The position numbers were made by a program, and so were the translations under genes. The notes beneath the pieces are model-generated. The model worked only from the letters and a program-made list of their open reading frames with translations, was not told where the DNA came from and ran no database searches. From Silene conica (Eukaryota > Streptophyta > Magnoliopsida > Caryophyllales > Caryophyllaceae), in NCBI GenBank assembly GCA_029255685.2, contig CM055316.2:69207237-69271236 (forward strand): 64,000 bases of DNA, read 5' to 3'. Each line of letters opens with the position of its first letter. Position 1 is the stretch's first letter. Below, in pieces: positions 56,688 to 64,000 of the stretch.

Positions 56688-59194
56688 ATGGCCAACAATA
56701 TTGATTAAAACTTAGACTATGAAGTATCGGAAGAAGGAGAGAACGAGATTTTTGACGAGGTTGACACCAGCACTGACATCCTACGAGAGGCAGCCGATGT
56801 TCTTGTCGGAAATGGTGACGGAGGACCTGCTGTGGAGCCCACCGTAGGCATGGAATTTGATTTTGGGGAGACCTTCGCCGCTTTCTGTTTCACCTACGCA
56901 TACAAGAAGGGATTTGAACTGTATGTCCGTAGTGGCACAATTATGCCCTCTTTCAAGTCGCAGGGCGTACGAAAGAACGACGCTGGTGAGGAAGAACCGC
57001 GGTTCCATATGATGTCCAAGATTAGGCTAATGTGTTCGGAGGCTAGTCCAACCCGGAAAATAAAACAACCCGAGGTATGTAAAACTTTTATATTCGGTCA
57101 AATCAATGAGGAAAATGGGAAATTCGTAATCAGAACCTGTAATTTCGAGCATAATCACGAAGTTAATCCGGAAATGAGTCGACACTTCGTCCACTACAGG
57201 CATGTAAGCGAGTATTTCAAAGAAAGGTTGATGAATGACAGGGCAGACATCCCCATCACCCGCAGCTTCAACACTCTCGTTAGGGAGGTTGGAGGACTTC
57301 AACATCTTCCTTTCACCGGGAAGGACGCTAAAAACTTGGTGAACGTTGAACGACGCAAAACCAGATTGCGCGGTGACGCACAGGCGGTAGTTGATCATTT
57401 TGAAATGTTGAAAGCTCAGAATTCAGATTTCTACTACGATGTTGAGAGGGACTCGGACAATAAATTGCTCAACAGTTTTTGGACTGATGCAAGGTGTCGT
57501 GCCATGTACCAAGCATTCGGTGACCCGGTCTCATTTGATAGCACTTTCCTACGCAACAGGTATCAGATGCCATTCTGCCCTTTTGTCGGTGCCAACCACC
57601 ACGGGAGTACAATACTGTACGCAGCAGCGTTAATATCACACGAAGAGACGGAGTCCTTCACCTGGGTGTTCAACACCTGGGTGAAGTGCATGGGTAGAGC
57701 TCCACGGGTGCTACTCACCGATCAATGCGGTAAAATGGTGGGCGCCATCAGAGCCGTATTCCCGGAAATAGATCACAGATTGTGTCTTTGGCATGTTCTA
57801 CAGAACTTTGATAATCATTTGAAGCACCATCCTCAATTCGATGTCATAGATAAAGATATGCGCACAATAGTTCACGAAAGTGTGACGGTGGATGAATTGC
57901 ATTCTCTGTGAGCCGAATTTTTGGATAAACACCACTTGCGACAAAACAGGTGGTTAGCCGACGCATGGTCGATAAGAGAAAGGTGGATGCTAGTGTATTG
58001 GAAGGACACCTTCTCTGCTGGTAAATCTTCCACCCAAAGGAGTGAGCAGACAAACAGGCTGATCAAAAGACACGTGAGTATTAAAACCGGACTGATGCAG
58101 TTCATGGAGCAGTACGATGATGTCGTACATAAAAGGTAGAGGACGAGAAGGTGAACAACGCAAAAGACATGAAGAGTCCGCTGAAATGGGATCCCCAGTT
58201 ACTGTTCGAGGATATCTATAGTAAGGTTTACACGAACGCCAAATTCAAAGAGGTAAAGAACGAGGTTTGCGGATACATTAGCACCAATGTCGAAACACAA
58301 CCAAGCCCTATCAAACACATTAAGAGGTATAAGGCCACTTCAAAGGTCATAGAACCTATTTGGAGGAAAGATCGCAGGACATTCGAGGTCACCATTGACA
58401 CGAGGAACGGTGACTATATGTGCGGGTGTAAGATGTTTGAATTCCGTGGGATCTTATGCCGCCATATCATGAAGTGCCTCGACGTGTTAGACGTGAAAGG
58501 AATCCCGGATAAATACATCTTGGATCGATGGCGAAAAGATTTGGTACGAGGATACGAGAGCATCCGTGTTGGGTATTACGACCCGGAAACAAATGAACGC
58601 AATGAAAAATCAGTCGGGATGAGTATGAAAAACGACTACATTAAAAGGTTGGCGATACAAAGCGATGAGGCGTCCGCAATCTACAAGACTTGTACGGACG
58701 AACTAATCAACGAACTAGAGGCTCTAGCTGGGATACATGTCGTAGACTTCTTTGCGGCAGGTGGGGTGTCATTGAGAGTTTGGGGTCGGAATAGGTTAAG
58801 TTTCAAGCAGCCGAAGCCGAACACAGCGAGACGGGAAGATGACATTGCCGACCCTCCAAGCAGGCTCGGGACCGGAAGGAGACGATTGAATAAACAGAAA
58901 AAGAGGAGGAGAAACCCCAAGGCTGTCGATGCCGCGGGTAATATACTACCAACGAGTACGACCCAAGCAAACCAACCCCCAAACGGTGAAGGATCCTCGT
59001 ACATGAGCGGTTTCAGTGACACACGAAATACTCCGACGGACGTCACTCCGATTTTTGCAGCTTCTCAAATAACGCTCACGGTAACCCAGCCACAGCAGTA
59101 TTGGCCGCAATACTCGTCTTCGCAGTTCTCCGACTCTCAACAACGGTCGCAATACTCCAACTCTTTGTACACAAATTACAGTAGATTTGGTTGA
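56688..59194 (+). pseudogene. FAR1/FHY3-related protein (FAR1 domain, MULE transposase, SWIM)
   Basis: FAR1-family proteins are transcription factors derived from Mutator-like transposases. Seen here: a FAR1 DNA-binding region (GMEFDFGETFAAFCFTYAYK, CNFEHNHEV), then the MULE core with catalytic-type residues (PVSFDSTF, VLLTDQ, HRLCLWHV, QRSEQTNR), then a SWIM zinc finger (CGCKMFEFRGILCRHI). The C-terminus is Gln/Ser/Thr-rich. Lesions: TAA at 56706-56708 (codon 7 of the likely original ATG 56688), TGA at 57909-57911 where Trp is usual, and a frameshift near 58136. It is single-exon and otherwise colinear over about 835 codons. It may be a retired host gene or a transposase; I found no terminal repeats. 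Confidence 0.88.
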
Positions 59195-61124
59195 AAATTG
59201 TAATTGATTTTGAGGATTTATTTTCGGTTTGATTGATACACATTTGTGTCAATAAGAAGACGGGTTTGGTCTATCAATTTTTGCAAATGAAATAATTAAC
59301 TAAAATAAATACAAGTAAGGGAAACAATTAAATTTTTGACAAAAATACGAATGACATCAGAATAATTAACACAAGTCAAATAAATGAATGAAATAATCCC
59401 TCACAAAAACGAATGACTAAAAATACAACATAATGGCACTTAGCAAGGCTCGAACACACAACCTATGGAACAAACGACAACTTACACAAACAACAATACG
59501 AGATAAAAAAATATACCAGTTACACAAACAACTTAAAAAAAAATTCAATAGATGGGTAAATAAACATCAAGTCAACATAAAAAAAAATATACTAGTTTTT
59601 TTTATTAATTTTAGTAAAAACATATCAATTTACAGAAGAAAAATACCGTATACCGTATAAATACGACATTAAAATACGAAAATACGGATATTAGATAAAG
59701 TAATATATAAAAATAATCAACAACATTAAAATATATATATAAAAAATAAAGTATACTGTATAAATACCGTATACCGTATACCGTATAAATACCGTATACC
59801 ATAGACCATAGACCGTGTACCGTAAAAACTAAATACAAATTACCTTAAAGGCTTAAATGTATTCTCAAAAACAAAATGTGTTGAAAAAGTAAAAAGTTAT
59901 AAAAAGTAAACATGCATTACACTATTATTAAGTGGGTAATTAGGTGGGCTAAACATGCAAGTGGGCATTTAGTGCAAGGAATCTCAAGAAAGATGCAAAA
60001 ATCAGATTGCAACAAAAACGACACATGACACTCTCTCATTGAAAGTGTAGCAAACCCCTTCTACACTTGGTGTAACTCCATCATCTTCCCTTTACTAGTA
60101 TGTTATATCGGGAGCTGAACCTGGCCGAACATGACATGTAACTGCCTCGATTCGAAAATGATCTGATTCAAAACCACCTAATTCAAAAATGACCTGACAA
60201 AACATGAAATGAATTTTTCTCTTATATTCATTGACCCGGGATGACGTACTGACCGGAGATAACTCGACATGCTTGACTCAAAATAGACCCGATCAAGAAA
60301 CCTGATATAGACCTGGAATCCACCTCTATTTGAGTGTAATATATACTTATAACCTATTTCTATTTTTGTATTTTATTTGTATAACAAACAATTTAGGTCA
60401 AATTCGAGCTATGTAATGTAAGACTAATTGCGGTAAGAGAGTGTTTGCCATTTGGCAACATAAATTTAATTTGAAATGTATCATTTGAAATGTAGCAAAG
60501 TGAAATAAGGCTTTGGAAATGAGGGGGTTAGAGGTGGATTTCAAATGTGGTTATTTTAGCCTTACTTGGATTTGGTTAGATTCTCAAATCCAAATTTAAT
60601 AGGTCTGCCAAACAAGAAAATTGATCCAAATTTAAACTTGAAAATACAGTCTTAATTCCCAAACACATCATAAAATTAGGGACGCATTTTTTTACATACG
60701 AATTTTACTCTTTTACATACAACTTTTACAATTTTACTTCTCATTTTTTTCCCTCCCATACACCATTGATTTTCTTTCATCTCGCAGCTACTCTTGGGAA
60801 ATTTTTAACCCAAATATATAGATTTTGGAAACAAATCATTAGAGGATGTTAATCTTTCATTTTGTCCATTATTCTATATGTCAATTTTAGGAGTATTGAA
60901 TATAAGGAAACAAAGGGCTGTGAAAAAATTTGTATTGACATGTATAAGGGAAGCCCAAAACACAATGCAAAGCAAGGCCCATAAAAACAGACTGTCATAT
61001 GCTAACATTCTAAGAAGAAACAAATGACAACACTAGAGGACAAAGAAGTTGGTAGAATTGTGTGAGCTGTTCATTGGACAGCTGGTTTGTCTTGTAGCTT
61101 ATTCTAGGGTTGTATGAGCCTCTC

Positions 61125-61127
<3 letters not shown>
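59195..61127. other. Intergenic, AT-rich
   Basis: No gene. Contains an ACCGTATA repeat (about 59645-59825: ATACCGTATACCGTATAAAT and similar) and otherwise ordinary AT-rich sequence. Confidence 0.5.

Positions 61128-61206
<79 letters not shown>
61128..61206. repeat. (AT)n microsatellite
   Basis: About 38 consecutive AT units. Confidence 0.95.
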
Positions 61207-61209
<3 letters not shown>

Positions 61210-62541
61210 TATATCTAATCAAGATCAAATGAGTCCACCCCCTAGTGTTGAGTCCTTGAGTCCTAATAACAGCCCTTAGATTAAAACAATTCAATGGTTG
61301 AGATTAACCTATAGAAAACAATTTTTAATTGTTGCCAACTACCTAATCATATGCACATTCTTCTAAGCTGACACAAATTACTGTGTTTCACGTTTCCCAC
61401 TATCACGTTCTCACTCTCTCATTTTTCCAATATTCGAAATTGAACGTCCTCCTTTGTGAACCTCTTCGTCTTCCTCAAACCCTGCGAAAAAAAAGCCTTG
61501 CATTCCTCCATCTTTGTTCATCTTCATCGACATTTTTGTGCAACCCAGTCTATTGCCTCCATAGTCTCATCCATTTACAAGGTAAAATGTTGTTCTTCTT
61601 CATCGATATTTTTGCATTCCTGCATGTTTGTTCATCTTCATCGATATTTTTGCTTTCGACTTATTTGTTTTAGATTAATTTTTATATTTGTAGCTTTTAT
61701 TTATGAATTTAATTTGGATTGTTATTTTATATTATTTTTTATGTTGTTGTTTAGTTTAGTTTTTCACATTTTGGTCTCTACTGGGTCTAATTTGTTTCCA
61801 TATTCGTAGGATGGTTTTACTGTTGTTTGCTTAAATTTAATCTTTTTTGTACGTTTATTATTAGCATTCTGGAAATAGGATGTTGTCAACTGGGTAATTT
61901 CATTGGAGTGGATGTGAAACTCTATGGAACAAAGTATGTAACTTTATGGTTGAACCTATGTAACTCTATCGCATATATACGTGTACAACAATTACAGTAT
62001 CTGTGTAACTCTTAAACATCAACTGTGTAACTCTATTGCATCGTATGCATAACTTTATTATAGGATATGTGTAACTCTATTAGTCCATCTGATTAAATAG
62101 CATGTGTAACACTATAAAACAAGGTGTGTAACTCTATAGAACAAGCTGTGTAACTCTATTGTCCTATATGTGCATCACACATCTAAAGCTATTATAGGAA
62201 TATGTGTAACTCTATTACAGTATATGTATATCTCTATTATAGCATATGCAACTCTATGGAAAAAAGTTAGTAACTTTATAGAACAACATGTGTAACTCTA
62301 TGGAAAAAAGTTAGTAACTTTATAGAACAACATGTGTAACTCTATGGAAAAAAGTTAGTAACTTTATAGAACAACATGTGTAACTCTATTGGCATAATAT
62401 GTGTGTGATTTTGTGTAACTGTATAACATAAATTGTGTAACTCTATTGTTTGCATTTGTAAAACTCTATGCCAGGGTTTGTGTATCTCTATTTCATCATG
62501 TCCTGTAAGTCTGCACATTTTATTTTTTTGTGCTGCTGTAG
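61207..62541 (+). other. Leader of the mobile-domain gene with GTGTAACTCTAT repeats
   Basis: 61210-61290 reads like the outer part of a DNA transposon (GAGTCCACCCCCTAG, GAGTCCTTGAGTCC) but I see no partner end. A CT-rich, CTTCATCGA-repeating stretch follows (61480-61660). From 61930 to 62490 at least 20 copies of GTGTAACTCTAT or one-base variants occur at 18-35-bp spacing up to the ATG at 62542. Confidence 0.55.
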
Positions 62542-64000
62542 ATGTCTTCATCCCAAGAGCTGGTTATCCCTGCGGTTAAAGTAGCTGTCAAATGCCGGGC
62601 GAGGACGCTGTTTGAGGTAATTGGCATGTTAAACGATGCCCAAAGAGTGGCGGCTGCCTGGATTGGTTTCGGGGGGATGCTTGAGCTGAAGTTCGCGCAG
62701 TATCCCCTACGTAACGTCCTGGATTTTATGGAATGCGTCTCGGATGGGTCGTTCATGTTTAAAACACATTTCAGGACAAAGGAGTTTGCGATCACGAAAC
62801 ATAACGTTCGAGACTGCTTCCTTCTCCCTGCCGGACCCGACGAGCTTGTCACCGTACCGACAGGGAAGAAAAAAGGATCGGACGCGCGTGAAGTTGCGGC
62901 TTTGAAATCCAGGTGGAGAAATATGTTTGGTGTGAAGAACTCAAAAAACGGCATACCTATCGGTAAGATCAAAAACGCAATTTTGGCAGACCAAGAGGGA
63001 GGTGATCATTTCTGTCGTCTGTTCGTCTTGTTATGCATGTCGTCGTTCCTTGCCCCAACCATCAACAGCTTGGTGGATCTCAAGCTTCTGATGGCGGTCG
63101 AGGATGTAGGCGCCATACACCGGCTTGACTGGTGTACATATATACTGAAGGCTGCCATCGGGGCTGGATTGGATGTGGCGGCACAGAAATCTTACCTAGT
63201 TGGGTGCATCCCATTTCTGATGATAACCTATTTCTAGCGATTCGCTTTTCGGGGTGAGATTCCATGTCCCGATCTACCTCTAATCAAGCATTGGGACGAG
63301 GAAAAGCTGAGAAACAGAATTGAGGGTGAAATGGATGATGGAGGGCTGGGTCGCCAGGCGTGGTCCATTGTGAAGTACCCCCGAAGCTTGCGGGCGGCCA
63401 GCACCAACCAGCTTCTATTGACCGAGGTTCAGGAGGCCCTCCGTTTACCTCAATATGCACACAATGAACCTTCGAAGAAAGAAGAGCCAAAAGGCGGGAA
63501 GAGGTTCCTTCAGTTCGAGATCCCTGAAGGCGTTGAGGACGACGCTCAGATAAAGGAGCGAGCGTTGGATGTAGGCACTGTTTCCTTGTGTTCATTATTG
63601 TTTAATCTCATTTTTTTAGTTTTTTTGTCAATTGCACGCTAACACCTAGTCGTTTTGCTCGATGTCAGGAGGTCCACGAACTCTATCTGAAGATTCAAAG
63701 GAATGCAGCTGTTTTCCATTCTTAGTATACAGAGGCTTTATCCAGTTTAAAAGACGTGATGAAGGGCCGTTCCGCTCCCGACCGATTTGTACCATCACAG
63801 TCAACTCAAGATTTCTGGCATTGTGAAGAGCTCCACAGATACTGTGACGAGGTGGAAGAGATCAACGACCGCTTGAAGTTATCCGTTGACAAGGCACCGG
63901 TGGCGATGAAGCAGCTGGGTGACAAGGGTGATGCTGATGTAGTTCGCGATGAGGAACAGCTCGCTGCCACAGTTCAGGTAGTTGGGGTGTTGGCCGGTCT
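62542..64000 (+). pseudogene. Mutator-associated mobile-domain-like protein, truncated by window edge
   Basis: Resembles the N-terminal region of proteins carried by Mutator-type elements of plants (mobile-domain/Ulp1-associated families); the assignment is by pattern only. Visible: GFGGMLELKFAQYPLRNVLD, VRDCFLLPAGPDEL, a central stretch with FLAPTINSLVDLKLLMAVED and LDWCTYILKA. Exon 1 runs 62542-63570 with a GT donor, and exon 2 starts at 63669 after CAG; the join is in frame. In-frame TAG codons lie at 63235-63237 and 63723-63725. The frame is otherwise open to the window edge, where a coiled-coil-like region is starting. No Ulp1 protease part is visible. Confidence 0.6.

Noticed and set aside
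61383..61809. Frames of Ser/Phe/His-rich sequence before the mobile-domain gene
   Set aside because: They come from a CT-rich stretch with CTTCATCGA repeats; two overlapping frames, no conserved motif.

Overview
The window is nuclear DNA of a flowering plant, most likely a eudicot. It holds NLR, heavy-metal-associated (HMA) and FAR1-type genes with introns. It also holds plant-type Copia and chromovirus Gypsy elements, CACTA, plant mariner, Helitron and Mutator-type elements, and AT-rich spacers with TTTAGGG-like repeats. I cannot name the species from the sequence alone. Most of the 64 kb is nested transposable elements; only a few stretches look like host genes.

Layout. 0.2-1.8 kb: the 3' part of a CNL resistance gene. 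2.2-4.8 kb: two non-autonomous Helitrons end to end. 5.4-22.2 kb: an old Copia element split into a gag part (8.2-9.1 kb) and an integrase part (21.2-22.2 kb). Its 5' LTR carries a Tourist-like MITE and a very young chimeric Copia-type element (5956-8091, TSD CCTAT). Between its halves lie decayed Gypsy sequences with 19-bp-period palindrome arrays and a 6.0-kb CACTA element (12654-18676, TSD GTA). The CACTA carries an intact six-exon Transposase_24-type gene and a broken TNP2-type transposase. 22.4-25.1 kb: a three-exon HMA-domain gene, probably a working host gene.

26.1-59.2 kb: a hypothetical gene with a TATA box, then AT-rich duplicated sequence. A 9.9-kb mariner-like element (28342-38233) is inserted there. 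Its transposase is split by a solo Gypsy LTR (31853-37181), which is itself split by another Gypsy LTR (34263-36813). Next come three copies (A, B, C) of an unrecognised 90-residue protein gene. Copy C is interrupted by a full-length 10.5-kb chromovirus (43866-54406, TSD TCATC). A FAR1/MULE-transposase pseudogene follows. 61.2-64 kb: a repeat-rich leader and a mobile-domain-like reading frame of the kind carried by Mutator elements, running off the right edge.

The target-site duplications give an order of events. For example, copy C came first, then the chromovirus, then a small CACTA MITE that is present in only one of its LTRs. Three of the chromovirus nonsense codons look like CAG to TAG changes, the pattern expected after CHG methylation. 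The best candidates for something undescribed are the three-copy 90-residue gene family (39.6, 42.9 and 54.5 kb) and the strictly periodic palindrome arrays.
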